Source: QHXW01 sp035297145 (lineage in GTDB: Bacteria; Acidobacteriota; Terriglobia; Bryobacterales; Bryobacteraceae). From it: 64,000 nucleotides of DNA. Positions 7,652 to 16,790 of this stretch are shown here, in pieces. Location: NCBI GenBank assembly GCA_035297145.1, contig DATGZN010000040.1:28910-92909 (forward strand), read 5' to 3'. The notes under the pieces are model-generated. The model did not search any database. It was not told the DNA's origin and saw only the letters and a program-made list of their open reading frames with translations. The position numbers were made by a program, and so were the translations under genes. The stretch's first letter is position 1. The number at the start of each line of letters is the position of its first letter.

Positions 7652-8746
7652 ATGGAAGAAAAAGAACGTGCGCGAGCTTTGGAGCTGACGCTCAGCCAGA
7701 TCGAGAAGCAGTTCGGCAAGGGCTCGATTCTGCGCCTGGGATCGAAGGAAGCCATCGTCCCGGTCTCGGTGATTTCCACTGGCTCCATTGCGGTGGATGC
7801 GGCGCTGGGCATCGGCGGCTTACCGCGCGGCCGCGTCTGCGAGATCTATGGGCCGGAGTCGTCAGGCAAAACCACTATCGCGCTGCAAGTGGTCGCGCAG
7901 GCCCAAAAAGCCGGCGGGATGGCGGCGTTTATCGATGTTGAGCACGCGCTCGATCCCATCTACGCGCGCAAGCTGGGCGTGGACGTCGATAACCTCTTGG
8001 TGTCCCAGCCCGACTACGGCGAGCAGGCGCTGGAAATCACCGAGAAGCTGGTCGCCTCCGGGTCGATTGACGTGCTGGTGGTGGATTCGGTAGCGGCGCT
8101 GGTGCCCAAGGCTGAGCTCGATGGCGAAATGGGCGACAGTCACATGGGCCTGCAGGCGCGGCTGATGTCGCAGGCGCTGCGCAAGCTCACCGGCGTGGTT
8201 TCGAAATCCAACACGTGTCTGATTTTCATCAACCAGATCCGCGAAAAAATAGGCGTGATGTTCGGCAATCCGGAAACCACCACCGGTGGGAGGGCGCTGA
8301 AGTTCTATGCCTCGGTGCGCGTGGACATCCGGCGCATCGCGGCCATTAAGGACGGGGAAGCGGTCGTCGGCAACCGGACAAAAGTTAAAATTGTTAAGAA
8401 CAAACTGGCGGCGCCGTTCCGCGAAGCCGAGTTCGACATCATTTACGGCGAGGGCATTTCGCGCGAAGGCGACCTGATGGATATCGGCGTGGCGCAGAAC
8501 ATGATCGAGAAGAGCGGCTCGTGGTTCAGCTATAAGGGCGAGCGCATCGGCCAGGGGCGCGAGAATGCCAAGCAGTTCCTGAAGGACAACGCCGACATCC
8601 GCCAGCAGCTCGATACGGACGTGCGCAAGGCCCTGGGCCTGATCAAGCCCGAGCAGGCGGTGAATGGCGGAGCGACTCCGCCGGTCAAAGCCGAACCGCC
8701 GCAAGCGCGGCAAGCCCCGGCGACTGCGGCCACTCGAGCACGCTAA
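7652..8746 (+). CDS. recA: Recombinase RecA, copy 1
   Basis: 364 residues with all RecA core elements: Walker A GPESSGKT, the FIDVEHALDP segment with the catalytic Glu, Walker B LVVDSVAAL, the L1 loop region EMGDSHMGLQARLMSQ, FINQIREKIGVMFGNPETTTGG (L2) and the C-terminal GSWFSYKGERIGQG. It forms the ATP-dependent ssDNA filament for homologous recombination and LexA cleavage. In the motif usually read FIDAEH it has Val (FIDVEH). Its C-tail is long, Pro/Ala/Gln-rich and ends in Arg, unlike the acidic tail of E. coli RecA. A second complete recA follows after 46 bases. Confidence 0.95.
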   Translation: MEEKERARALELTLSQIEKQFGKGSILRLGSKEAIVPVSVISTGSIAVDAALGIGGLPRGRVCEIYGPESSGKTTIALQVVAQAQKAGGMAAFIDVEHALDPIYARKLGVDVDNLLVSQPDYGEQALEITEKLVASGSIDVLVVDSVAALVPKAELDGEMGDSHMGLQARLMSQALRKLTGVVSKSNTCLIFINQIREKIGVMFGNPETTTGGRALKFYASVRVDIRRIAAIKDGEAVVGNRTKVKIVKNKLAAPFREAEFDIIYGEGISREGDLMDIGVAQNMIEKSGSWFSYKGERIGQGRENAKQFLKDNADIRQQLDTDVRKALGLIKPEQAVNGGATPPVKAEPPQARQAPATAATRAR

Positions 8747-8792
8747 GGGCTTTTGGCTGAGAACATCCGCCGGCGGCTTCCACTTCCAGGGC

Positions 8793-9839
<1,047 letters not shown>

Positions 9840-9874
9840 GCGTCCCCACGCGCGATTTCGCGCACACCTCGTAA

Positions 9875-9909
9875 AAAACACCGAAAAATAGGCCGTTTTC
9901 GCGTGTTTT
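9875..9909 (+). terminator. Possible intrinsic terminator after recA copy 2
   Basis: AAAACACCGAAAA (9875-9887) pairs with TTTTCGCGTGTTTT (9896-9909) with one bulge. The right arm is T-rich and followed by CTCTTT. The stem is A-T-rich and weak. It lies between the recA stop and the HU promoter. Confidence 0.35.
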
Positions 9910-9912
9910 CTC

Positions 9913-9941
9913 TTTACTTCGGCTTTCACCTTCCGTATCAT
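9913..9941 (+). promoter_or_regulatory. Putative sigma-70 promoter of the HU gene
   Basis: TTTACT (9913-9918), a 17-base spacer and TATCAT (9936-9941) precede the HU gene by about 80 bases, leaving a leader that ends in AGGAGG (10011-10016), 4 bases from the ATG. Pattern match only. Confidence 0.45.
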
Positions 9942-10020
9942 TGAATCGATTTGCGGGATAACGAGCGTGCGCGTGCCCGTGAGATCGTGTTCGATGTGAG
10001 TTTAAATCTGAGGAGGTTGA

Positions 10021-10323
10021 ATGGCCAATCAACGAATGACGCAGACCCAGTTGGTCCGGTCGCTGGCGGAAGCTACGGAGGTGCCGAACAAGACTGCCCG
10101 GCAGTTCCTGGATCATCTTGGCAGCCTGGCGATCGCTGAAGTAAAGAAGAACGGTGTATTCGTCGTGCCCGGGCTGGGTCGGCTGGTTCGGGTGGACCGG
10201 AAGGCAAGGATGGGCCGGAACCCGGCGACGGGCGAGGCAATCAAGATCCCGGCCAAGAAGGTCGTGAAGTTTCGCGTGGCGAAGGCGGCCAAGGACGCCA
10301 TCGTGCCGCCCAAGAAGAAATAA
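10021..10323 (+). CDS. HU/IHF-family DNA-binding protein
   Basis: 100 residues. It has the HU fold: two N-terminal helices (MTQTQLVRSLAEATEVPNKTARQFLDHL), then strands with GVFVVPGLGRLVRVDRKARMGRNPATGEAIKIPAKK, including the R-x-G-R-N-P-x-T-G DNA-intercalating arm. It bends and compacts DNA as a dimer in the nucleoid. The C-terminus adds a lysine tail (PPKKK). A consensus AGGAGG and a strong downstream terminator fit a highly expressed single-gene unit. Confidence 0.93.
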   Translation: MANQRMTQTQLVRSLAEATEVPNKTARQFLDHLGSLAIAEVKKNGVFVVPGLGRLVRVDRKARMGRNPATGEAIKIPAKKVVKFRVAKAAKDAIVPPKKK

Positions 10324-10350
10324 CCGAACGTTTTGGCGTCCCAAAAGAAA

Positions 10351-10381
10351 AACCCCGCGATCCCTCGCGGGGTTTTTTTTT
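10351..10381 (+). terminator. Rho-independent terminator of the HU gene
   Basis: AACCCCGCGA (10351-10360) and TCGCGGGGTT (10365-10374) form a perfect 10-bp stem with a TCCC loop, followed by an unbroken T-run to 10381. The strongest intrinsic terminator in the window, 27 bases after the HU stop codon. Confidence 0.92.
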
Positions 10382-10436
10382 GATCCTTTGAAGCCGAGAG
10401 GAGATCCGCCCAACGTGCGGGCAGTTCTTCGAAGCC

Positions 10437-10634
10437 TTACGCCGGCTTCTTTTCTTCGACCTTCTCTTCTTCCGCCCGCTTCTCGCCCTTTTCCTCTTCG
10501 GACTTCAGCGCGGTCTTAAAGTTGCGGATCCCTTCGCCTAAACCCTTCGCCATCTCGGGAATCTTCTTGCCGCCAAATAACAACATGAACACTGCGAGAA
10601 TGACGATCCATTCAGGCAAGCCAATGGAACGCAT
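10437..10634 (-). CDS. tatA: Twin-arginine translocase subunit TatA/TatE
   Basis: 65 residues: a short periplasmic start, one transmembrane helix (LPEWIVILAVFMLLFGGKKIP), the hinge and amphipathic helix (KGLGEGIRNFKTAL) and a Glu/Lys-rich tail. TatA oligomers form the pore for folded Tat substrates, and several Tat-type signal peptides are found in this window (37510 and 54597 genes). tatB/C are not adjacent; a stand-alone tatA is common in this kind of genome. Confidence 0.92.
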   Translation of the reverse strand: MRSIGLPEWIVILAVFMLLFGGKKIPEMAKGLGEGIRNFKTALKSEEEKGEKRAEEEKVEEKKPA

Positions 10635-10773
10635 ACGGCCTCCTTCTCACTGTCTTATTGTAGGAATGCTCTCCCAGAGCCGTCAAGTTGTGAAACTGTC
10701 GAGTCGCCAGTCAATCCCCGAGCGTTCTTGCTTCTCCAACATCACCGCGCCAGCATGAAGACGGAGGCCATTC

Positions 10774-11088
10774 ATGATCATCGAAATGCGGACCTATAAG
10801 ACCAAACCCGGCATGCGCGCTCAGTTCCTTGAGATATTCCGCTCCAAATCCATCCCTGCGCACGCGGAGATCGGGATGAAAATACTGGGGCCATTCCTTT
10901 CCGTCGAAGATTCCGACACTTTCTTCTTCATGCGCGGCTTTCCCGACCTCGCCTCGCGCGAACCGTTGAAAGCCAGGTTTTATGAAGGAGAACTCTGGAA
11001 AAACGAACTGGAGAAGGTTTTGATGCCGATGTTGGAAAAGTATGACGTCGTGCTGGTGGAAGACGCCGAGGGCCTCGTTCGTTGGTAG
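10774..11088 (+). CDS. NIPSNAP family protein
   Basis: 104 residues starting MIIEMRTYKTKPGMRAQFLE, with the NIPSNAP signature E-x-R-x-Y at the start, a central GPFLSVEDSDTFFFMRGF and the conserved F-Y-x-G-x-x-W (FYEGELWKNEL). This is a dimeric ferredoxin-like fold of uncertain role, widespread in soil bacteria. No signal peptide. Single gene between tatA (divergent) and the TPR gene (convergent). Confidence 0.85.
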   Translation: MIIEMRTYKTKPGMRAQFLEIFRSKSIPAHAEIGMKILGPFLSVEDSDTFFFMRGFPDLASREPLKARFYEGELWKNELEKVLMPMLEKYDVVLVEDAEGLVRW

Positions 11089-11106
11089 TTGGCGCGCTTC
11101 CGGCCT

Positions 11107-11814
11107 TTAGTTGTGCGCGGCGCTCGCCGGCCACTTTTCCAGAAGAGCCTTCGCCTCGCGGTACTTTGCCTCGGCGTATTTCAGTTTCTCCCGCGCCTCG
11201 TCCGTCCATTTTCCTTCGTCTACCAACGCCGCTCCCAGCAGGTAATTGGATTTGAAAGAGAACCGATGCCGCTTTAAACCCTGGCGGGCAACGGCCTCCG
11301 CCTCCGTGTAGCGATGCTGTTGGCAGAGCAGGGTCGCCAGATTGGTGAACGCGAGAATGTGCTCCGGGGCCGAATCCATCAGGTGCCGCAGCATCTTTTC
11401 CGCTTCCTCGGATTTCCCGGCGGCTTCCAGCTCCAGCGCCAGGTTGTTCTCAGCTTCGTAATACTGCGGGTCGATGTCCAGCGCAGCCCGGAACTCGGCG
11501 ATCGCCTCTTCGTGCTGGCCTTTTTTGGATAAGTGCTCGCCTTTGGCCGCCGCCTTCCGCGCCGCCTTCGGGGGATCATAAGCGGGAGCCCCTCCGCCTA
11601 GCGTTGGGTCGTCGGCGGCTTCGCTCGACAGTGATCTCCACTGCACAGACGCGGGCTCTGCCTTCGTGGCGGACCCCTGCTGCTGATGCCCCATCTCTCC
11701 GACAGAACCTAATCTTCGGCTGGCATCAGTACTCATGCCCGGCGATGCGGTTTGAGCATACAGAGCAAGGGGGAGAATCGCACTCCACACGGTTACTCCA
11801 AGCAACCTTTGCAT
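11107..11814 (-). CDS. Exported TPR-repeat protein
   Basis: 235 residues. The signal peptide MQRLLGVTVWSAILPLALYA ends near AQTA. After a low-complexity stretch, tandem tetratricopeptide repeats occupy about 95-225, for example HEEAIAEFRAALDIDPQYYEAENNL with the Trp/Ala/Pro spacing of TPRs, then AFTNLATLLCQQHRYTEAEAVARQGL. It probably scaffolds periplasmic protein contacts. No enzymatic domain. Confidence 0.82.
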   Translation of the reverse strand: MQRLLGVTVWSAILPLALYAQTASPGMSTDASRRLGSVGEMGHQQQGSATKAEPASVQWRSLSSEAADDPTLGGGAPAYDPPKAARKAAAKGEHLSKKGQHEEAIAEFRAALDIDPQYYEAENNLALELEAAGKSEEAEKMLRHLMDSAPEHILAFTNLATLLCQQHRYTEAEAVARQGLKRHRFSFKSNYLLGAALVDEGKWTDEAREKLKYAEAKYREAKALLEKWPASAAHN

Positions 11815-11967
11815 TGGTGCCTCCTAAACCGTACGATTGCAGGTTAGCACCGCGCGGCCCCGCGCGACAGCGGTCAGCCAAGGGTGCGTGGTTCCGGCGG
11901 TCGCACACTTTTTCGAACAAATCAGTTTCGTACCCGCGGCTGATATGATGTCTGGTTCGGAGATCAC

Positions 11968-13206
11968 ATGAAACCCGTTCCTAGCGGCAAACAGCAGGCT
12001 CTGGTGAGCCGATTGATGAAGGCCTGCGGCGGCGCGTACGGCCCCAAAACCCGCCGGAAATATTACATCTCGGGTCCGCAATGGGCCGCGGCTTACCAGG
12101 GCCAGGCGCTGTTTCACGCGCCTACCCGCCAGGCGATCGGCTTCGAGGAAGTCATCCGCGAGTACGCCAGGATCGGCATCGGTTATTGGACGACCCACGA
12201 TACCGACGTAATCCCGACCGAAGCGCTAGGCAAGGATGAGCAGTGGTCCATCGTGGAGCGCATCAATAAGAACTTGAAGAAGCACGGGCTCAAGTGCTCC
12301 ATGGTCACCACAGAGACGTTCTTCCATGCGGTCTGGGCGGCGAGTCCGGCCGCGGAATCGCCGCAGGTCCGGGACTACGCCGCGTTTCGGGTTAAGAACA
12401 CGGTAGACGTCGGCCACGAGTTGGGCGCGCAGTTTGCCGTCTACTGGCCGGGCTCGCTCGGATACTACACGCAGGGTGCAGTCGAGGAGACCGAGACCCT
12501 GAAATGGTATGCCGGTGCGCTGAATGCCGCCTGCGAGCATGATATCGCCGTCGCCAAAAAGAAGAACCGGCCCACCCTCAAGCATTGCCTCGAAGCCAAG
12601 CCCTTCGAGCCTCAAGCCGAAATCCTTCTGCCCACGAGCGACGCCATGCTGGCGTTCATTTTCTCGGGCGTGCTGACACATCCCGAAATGGTCGGCCTGA
12701 ACCCGGAATATTTACACGAGCTGATGTGGGGAGGCGCGCCGCGCGCCGCTCTGGCGCGGGCCCTCCTGGCGGGCAAACTCTGGCATTTCGATATCAACGA
12801 CGGCTATCGCCTCAAGCACGACGTGGATATCGCCGTGGGCCTCGTGAATCCCCTGGATTGGCTGAATGTGCTGGTGTTATTGCGCAGCCATAACTATAAC
12901 GGCCCGTTCAATTTGGATTACAAGCCGCCCCGTACCACTAGTAACAGCGGCGTCTTTGCCGTCAGCTTTCCGACCGCCGTCGACCGCTTCATCACCCTTT
13001 GGGAAATGGCTGGCGACGTTTTGGCCGATCCGATCATCAAACAAGCTACGGACGCGCTGAAGGCAGGCGGAGAGACGGTGGATGCTCGGGATGCCGATGC
13101 CGTAACGGCGGCTCACCGTGAGTTGCTCAGCCTGCACGAGCTGGTGGGCCACCGGTTGTTCCAGATCCTCATCGGAGCGCATCGAGGCCGGACCTACTCC
13201 GTGTAG
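11968..13206 (+). CDS. xylA: Xylose isomerase family TIM-barrel protein
   Basis: 412 residues matching the shorter (actinobacterial-type) xylose isomerases: THDTDVIP around H77 (compare FHDDDLIP), the metal-binding EAKPFEP at 209-215 (compare EPKPNEPRG), ILLPTSDAMLAFI, NPEYLHE at 245-251 and HFDINDG with HDVD at 273-287. The enzyme interconverts D-xylose and D-xylulose, using two divalent metals. Many motifs are shifted from the consensus, so the substrate could be another sugar. It stands alone, with no xylulokinase beside it. Confidence 0.83.
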   Translation: MKPVPSGKQQALVSRLMKACGGAYGPKTRRKYYISGPQWAAAYQGQALFHAPTRQAIGFEEVIREYARIGIGYWTTHDTDVIPTEALGKDEQWSIVERINKNLKKHGLKCSMVTTETFFHAVWAASPAAESPQVRDYAAFRVKNTVDVGHELGAQFAVYWPGSLGYYTQGAVEETETLKWYAGALNAACEHDIAVAKKKNRPTLKHCLEAKPFEPQAEILLPTSDAMLAFIFSGVLTHPEMVGLNPEYLHELMWGGAPRAALARALLAGKLWHFDINDGYRLKHDVDIAVGLVNPLDWLNVLVLLRSHNYNGPFNLDYKPPRTTSNSGVFAVSFPTAVDRFITLWEMAGDVLADPIIKQATDALKAGGETVDARDADAVTAAHRELLSLHELVGHRLFQILIGAHRGRTYSV

Positions 13207-13246
13207 TACGGGCACTCACGCAGCTGTCAGAGAAAAATTACGAATT

Positions 13247-13263
13247 TTGGCACAACCTTTGCT
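13247..13263 (+). promoter_or_regulatory. Putative sigma-54 (-24/-12) promoter
   Basis: TTGGCAC-N5-TTGCT: the GG at 13249-13250 and GC at 13261-13262 are exactly 12 bases apart, matching the TGGCAC-N5-TTGC consensus at every core base. It would direct transcription from about 13274 into the zinc-ribbon gene at 13302. Such promoters need an AAA+ activator; none is encoded in the window. Confidence 0.6.
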
Positions 13264-13301
13264 AGGACTTCTGCGTCTGGTGAGATGAGGAGGCCAAGGC
13301 A

Positions 13302-13487
13302 ATGGTGAAAACCATCACGAAGCAACAGTTCAAAGGGCATGTGCATTGCCCGATCTGCACCCACACCGTAGGCGCCGATGTCGAACAAATCGGCAAGAAT
13401 GTCCGAGTGATTCCTGGGCAAAAGTGCCCGCGCTGCTCGGCTACACTGGATGTGGCGGCGGTGCTTCAAGTACTGGAAGCGGCATAA
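13302..13487 (+). CDS. Small zinc-ribbon protein
   Basis: 61 residues, with CPIC near 16-19 and CPRC near 42-45 spaced as a four-cysteine zinc ribbon. AGGAGG lies at the usual distance upstream. No known family. The gene is preceded by a good sigma-54 promoter match and followed by another small two-knuckle zinc protein, suggesting a small regulatory or RNA/DNA-binding factor, but nothing in the sequence fixes a role. Confidence 0.6.
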   Translation: MVKTITKQQFKGHVHCPICTHTVGADVEQIGKNVRVIPGQKCPRCSATLDVAAVLQVLEAA

Positions 13488-13498
13488 ATGTGCTGGGT

Positions 13499-13518
13499 GG
13501 TACTTGCAGGTAAGTACC
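13499..13518. repeat. Inverted repeat between the zinc-ribbon genes
   Basis: GGTACTT (13499-13505) and AAGTACC (13512-13518) flank a 6-base loop, just after the first zinc-ribbon stop and before a T-rich stretch (13533-13542). It may be a weak terminator or an operator for the next gene; a poor TTGTAG-N17-GATAGT promoter match follows at 13522-13550. Confidence 0.4.
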
Positions 13519-13561
13519 GGATTGTAGTTAACTTGTTTTTTTGCGATAGTAAGAAGGCTTT

Positions 13562-13789
13562 ATGAGACGCAAGCCGTTAGCCAAGCCCGTCGAGCCGATT
13601 GTCTCGCCTGAGATTCTGGAGCAGGCCAAGCGGTCCATTTCGCCGGACAAAGCCAAGAGTGTTACCAAGTGCACAGTCTGCGGGGCCGAAGTCACGGAAG
13701 GCGCCTTGGAGCCGCTTTGCTGGGTTTGCCGCCGTCTCAAAATCAGCGCCTGGCACGACATCGAACAGTCGATGCCCGCGCAGGAATAG
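13562..13789 (+). CDS. Small CxxC/CxxC protein
   Basis: 75 residues: a basic N-terminus, a helix (PEILEQAKRSISPDKA), then CTVC and CWVC separated by 14 residues, again a zinc-knuckle arrangement, and a C-terminal ISAWHDIEQSM. Not recognised as a named family. It lies 74 bases after the first zinc protein on the same strand and could share its message or have its own promoter. Confidence 0.55.
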   Translation: MRRKPLAKPVEPIVSPEILEQAKRSISPDKAKSVTKCTVCGAEVTEGALEPLCWVCRRLKISAWHDIEQSMPAQE

Positions 13790-13858
13790 CGTCCGTACCA
13801 AGCCAACTTCGCTGTAACCGTTGACGAATGGACGACACGATGGGTTCGTCTTCGACGT

Positions 13859-15814
13859 CTACCGGTTGGCTTCGATCATTTGCGCCACTTCTTCCCACTC
13901 CGCCATCAAGCCTTGCAGGTCCTTGCGGCGGGCGGCCAGCAGCTCGGTGAGATCGCGGGTTTCCTCGGCGCTTTTGAAGTTGGACAAGGATTGCTCGAAG
14001 TCGGCGATCTCCACCTCGAGCCGTGTCACCTCATCTTCGATGGCGCGGCGGCGCTCTTTCATCTGACGGAGCTTGATCGGATTGAGCCTGCCTGCGCCGT
14101 CGCGTTTGGGCACGGCAACTTGTTTCGGTGAAACCGCCGGAGCGGACCGGGTGGCGGATTGTGCCGCTGGCTCCGGTTCGGGCGCCGGCGCTGCGGCCGA
14201 AGCACCGCCGCCCCCTTCCTTCCGCCACATGTAGTCTTCATAGTTGCCCGGAAACACGTGTACCGCGCCCTCGCCGACCTCGAAGACGCGCGTGGCGAGC
14301 TTGTCGATGAAATACCGATCGTGCGAAACAAACAACACCGTGCCCGAAAACTCCTTGAGGGCTTCGAGCAGGACGTCTTTGGCGCGCATGTCGAGGTGGT
14401 TCGTCGGCTCGTCGAGCAGCAGAAAGTTACCCGGCATCATGAGCATACGCGCCAGCGCATACCGGTTGCGCTCACCGCCCGAGAGCACACCAATCTGCTT
14501 GAATACATCGTCTTCGGAAAACAGGAAGCAACCCAGAATGCTGCGCAGCTCGGTATTGGTCGCCCGCGGCGCTACCGCCGATAGATCGTCGATCATGCGC
14601 ACCGCCGGGTCCAGCTCCTTGTACTGGTCCTGCGCGAAGTAATCCGGCAGGGCATTGTGCCCCAGAGTGTACTCGCCCGCCGTCACCGGCTCAATGCCCG
14701 CCAGAATCTTAATTAATGTCGATTTGCCCGCGCCATTTACACCCACCAGCGACACGCGATCGCCCCGCTCGATCATAAAATTTACATCCGAAAACACCAG
14801 CTTCTCGCCATAACTCTTGGCGATGCCCTTGCACTCCGCGACCACGCGCCCGCTCGCCTTGGGTTGCGGAAAATGGAAGTGAATAGTCTTCTCTTCCGGC
14901 GGCAGCTCGATGCGCTCGATCTTCTCCAGCTCCTTGATGCGGCTCTGCACCTGCTTGGCCTTGGTTGCCTGGTAGCGGAAGCGATTAATAAAAGTCTCGA
15001 GCTGGTGGATCTTGTCCTGCTGGTTCTTGTGCGCCGCATCTAGCTGCACGCGCCGCTCGGTTTTCTGCTGTTCATAGCGCGAAAAATTGCCCGAGTAGAA
15101 GTGAACTCGCTTGTTCCATAGTTCGGCGATCCGCTTCACCGTCACGTCGAGGAAATAACGGTCATGCGAAACTAGTACGAATGCGTGCGGATACTGCCCG
15201 AGATATCCTTCGAGCCAGTTGCGCGCCTCCAGATCCAGATGGTTGGTCGGCTCGTCGAGCAGCAGCAGATTCGGTTTCTCCAGCAGCAGCTTGGCCAGCG
15301 CGATGCGCATCTGCCATCCGCCCGAGAACTCCTCGGTGCGCCGTTTCCAGTCCTCGCGCCCGAACCCCAGCCCGGAAAGCACCGCCCCCACCTGCGCTTC
15401 GATGGCATAACCGTCGCGCGCGCGAAACTCGGCCTCCGCGCGATGAAAACGTTCCGATACCTGGGCGTATTCCGCGCTCGTGTGGTCAAGCTCGGCCATG
15501 CGCCCGGCCAGCGTTTCCTGCTCTTCCTCGAGCGCGCGCAAGCTGGCAAAAACCGTCATGCACTCCGCGAACACGGACCGGCCGGAGAGCGAGAGCCCAT
15601 CCTGCGGCAGATAGCCGAGCGTGACACCCTTCATGAGGGTCTTTGTGCCGCCTTCGAGCGAATCGATACCCGCCAGGATCTTCAGCAACGTCGATTTACC
15701 GGTGCCGTTCGCGCCGACAATGCCGGTGCGCTCGTTCGGAGTCACCAGCCAATCGAGGTCTTCAAACAGGATTTTGGGACCAAAGCGCTTAGCCGCGCCC
15801 GTGAGTTGAATCAT
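13859..15814 (-). CDS. ABC-F family ATPase (ribosome-associated)
   Basis: 651 residues with two complete ABC domains and no membrane segment. Walker A is GANGTGKS in domain 1 and GVNGAGKS in domain 2, each followed by an LSGGE- or FSGG-type signature and LLDEPTNHLD. They are joined by a charged linker (TERRVQLDAAHKNQQDKIHQ...) and followed by an Ala/Pro-rich segment and a coiled-coil C-terminus as in Uup/YheS. ABC-F proteins bind the ribosomal E site to relieve stalling or give antibiotic resistance. Which subgroup it belongs to needs a tree. Confidence 0.92.
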   Translation of the reverse strand: MIQLTGAAKRFGPKILFEDLDWLVTPNERTGIVGANGTGKSTLLKILAGIDSLEGGTKTLMKGVTLGYLPQDGLSLSGRSVFAECMTVFASLRALEEEQETLAGRMAELDHTSAEYAQVSERFHRAEAEFRARDGYAIEAQVGAVLSGLGFGREDWKRRTEEFSGGWQMRIALAKLLLEKPNLLLLDEPTNHLDLEARNWLEGYLGQYPHAFVLVSHDRYFLDVTVKRIAELWNKRVHFYSGNFSRYEQQKTERRVQLDAAHKNQQDKIHQLETFINRFRYQATKAKQVQSRIKELEKIERIELPPEEKTIHFHFPQPKASGRVVAECKGIAKSYGEKLVFSDVNFMIERGDRVSLVGVNGAGKSTLIKILAGIEPVTAGEYTLGHNALPDYFAQDQYKELDPAVRMIDDLSAVAPRATNTELRSILGCFLFSEDDVFKQIGVLSGGERNRYALARMLMMPGNFLLLDEPTNHLDMRAKDVLLEALKEFSGTVLFVSHDRYFIDKLATRVFEVGEGAVHVFPGNYEDYMWRKEGGGGASAAAPAPEPEPAAQSATRSAPAVSPKQVAVPKRDGAGRLNPIKLRQMKERRRAIEDEVTRLEVEIADFEQSLSNFKSAEETRDLTELLAARRKDLQGLMAEWEEVAQMIEANR

Positions 15815-15853
15815 TGAAGCGGAAAGATGGAGTCTTCTATTACTTTATCAAGA

Positions 15854-16279
15854 CTAAAGAATGTCAGAGTCAAGGCTGGCGATGAACTGAATTCCTGGAA
15901 CGATCTTGCCGGCCAACTTCCGATCGTTGGTCAGGAAAAGGTCGACTCCCGCATTCGCGGCGCACGCTAGGTGGATGGCGTCACTGGAAGAAACATCAAG
16001 GCCTGCCCGGATACGTGCGTAGTGGTCTGCGGCATCGTTGGTGAAAGGAAGCACCTCGGCGAATGGGGGACGCATGGCCTCTCGAATCCGGTTGACCGCG
16101 TCAGGCGCTCCTCTCTTGTAAGGACCAACCAATACCTCGCCCACCGCGAAGGAACTGGTGCAGAGCGCATCCTTTCGCTGTTCCATGCGGGCGAGAATGT
16201 GCTGGATGCGCTCTACGTAGGCGGGGTGCTCTTCGAACCAATACACAAACAGCATGCTGTCCCAGTAGACGCGGCTCAT
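15854..16279 (-). CDS. PIN-domain ribonuclease toxin
   Basis: 141 residues. PIN acidic residues are D7 (VYWDSML), the Glu of FAVGEVLVG, the Asp of SSSDAIHLACA and LTNDRKL near the end. It is therefore a likely Mg2+-dependent RNase toxin. Its ATG overlaps the stop of the upstream partner (ATGA, 16276-16279), the usual coupling of toxin to antitoxin. It is unrelated in detail to the VapC at 7176. Confidence 0.85.
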   Translation of the reverse strand: MSRVYWDSMLFVYWFEEHPAYVERIQHILARMEQRKDALCTSSFAVGEVLVGPYKRGAPDAVNRIREAMRPPFAEVLPFTNDAADHYARIRAGLDVSSSDAIHLACAANAGVDLFLTNDRKLAGKIVPGIQFIASLDSDIL

Positions 16280-16713
16280 CGACGGTTCATCTTATCGTAT
16301 GCGTCAGCCATCTCCTGGCGATCCTTCATGATTGAGGCCTCCCAATCGCCAGGCTTCCCAAACAAGCCTTTCGCAATTCCGCGAAGTTCCCAGAAAGGAT
16401 TTCTTGTGTGCTCGGCGCGGCGAACTTCACCCGGAACGAACGTGAACGTGAACCTAACTGTCGTGCTGAGCTTCGATGGCGGTCCGCTCACATCGCTCAA
16501 CACCATGTGGTTGGCGTCATGAAAGCGTTGTGACTTGAGTGCACTGCAAACGAGCGGAACGCGATTTACCAGGCCAAGAGCACGGTGAATATCCCCAGCC
16601 ACAACCGTGATAGCCCGATCGCCACGTTTCCTGGCAGGCTCCAGGTAGTGAGCCTGAACGTATTGCCGCACCCTGTCAGATTCCGAAAGGATATCCATAT
16701 TCGCGTTCGACAT
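16276..16713 (-). CDS. Putative large antitoxin partner of the PIN protein
   Basis: 145 residues from the ATG at 16713, which has GAGGAGG 9 bases upstream; a longer frame to 16782 would run through the operators. The N-terminal part (VRQYVQAHYLEPARKRG...VAGDIHRALGLVNRVPLVCSALKSQRFH) looks like a helical nucleic-acid-binding unit. The last third (FWELRGIAKGLFGKPGDWEASIMKDRQEM) resembles the toxin-wrapping tail of VapB-type antitoxins. It is about twice the usual antitoxin length. Function inferred from coupling and the upstream palindromes. Confidence 0.62.
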   Translation of the reverse strand: MSNANMDILSESDRVRQYVQAHYLEPARKRGDRAITVVAGDIHRALGLVNRVPLVCSALKSQRFHDANHMVLSDVSGPPSKLSTTVRFTFTFVPGEVRRAEHTRNPFWELRGIAKGLFGKPGDWEASIMKDRQEMADAYDKMNRR

Positions 16714-16734
16714 TGCCCAAACCTCCTCAAAATC

Positions 16735-16781
16735 ATTATGCAATAGGAATGCATGAATGCAAAATAAAATGCATGCATGCA
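16735..16781 (-). promoter_or_regulatory. Promoter with twin palindromic operators for the PIN pair
   Basis: On the minus strand, TTGCAT (16757-16762), a 16-base spacer and CATAAT (16735-16740) form a promoter. Two perfect palindromes, TGCAT-GA-ATGCA (16750-16761) and TGCAT-GC-ATGCA (16770-16781), share the same arms and lie 20 bases apart, two helical turns. The first covers the -35. This strongly suggests cooperative autorepression. Confidence 0.65.
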
Positions 16782-16790
16782 ATGAAATTA

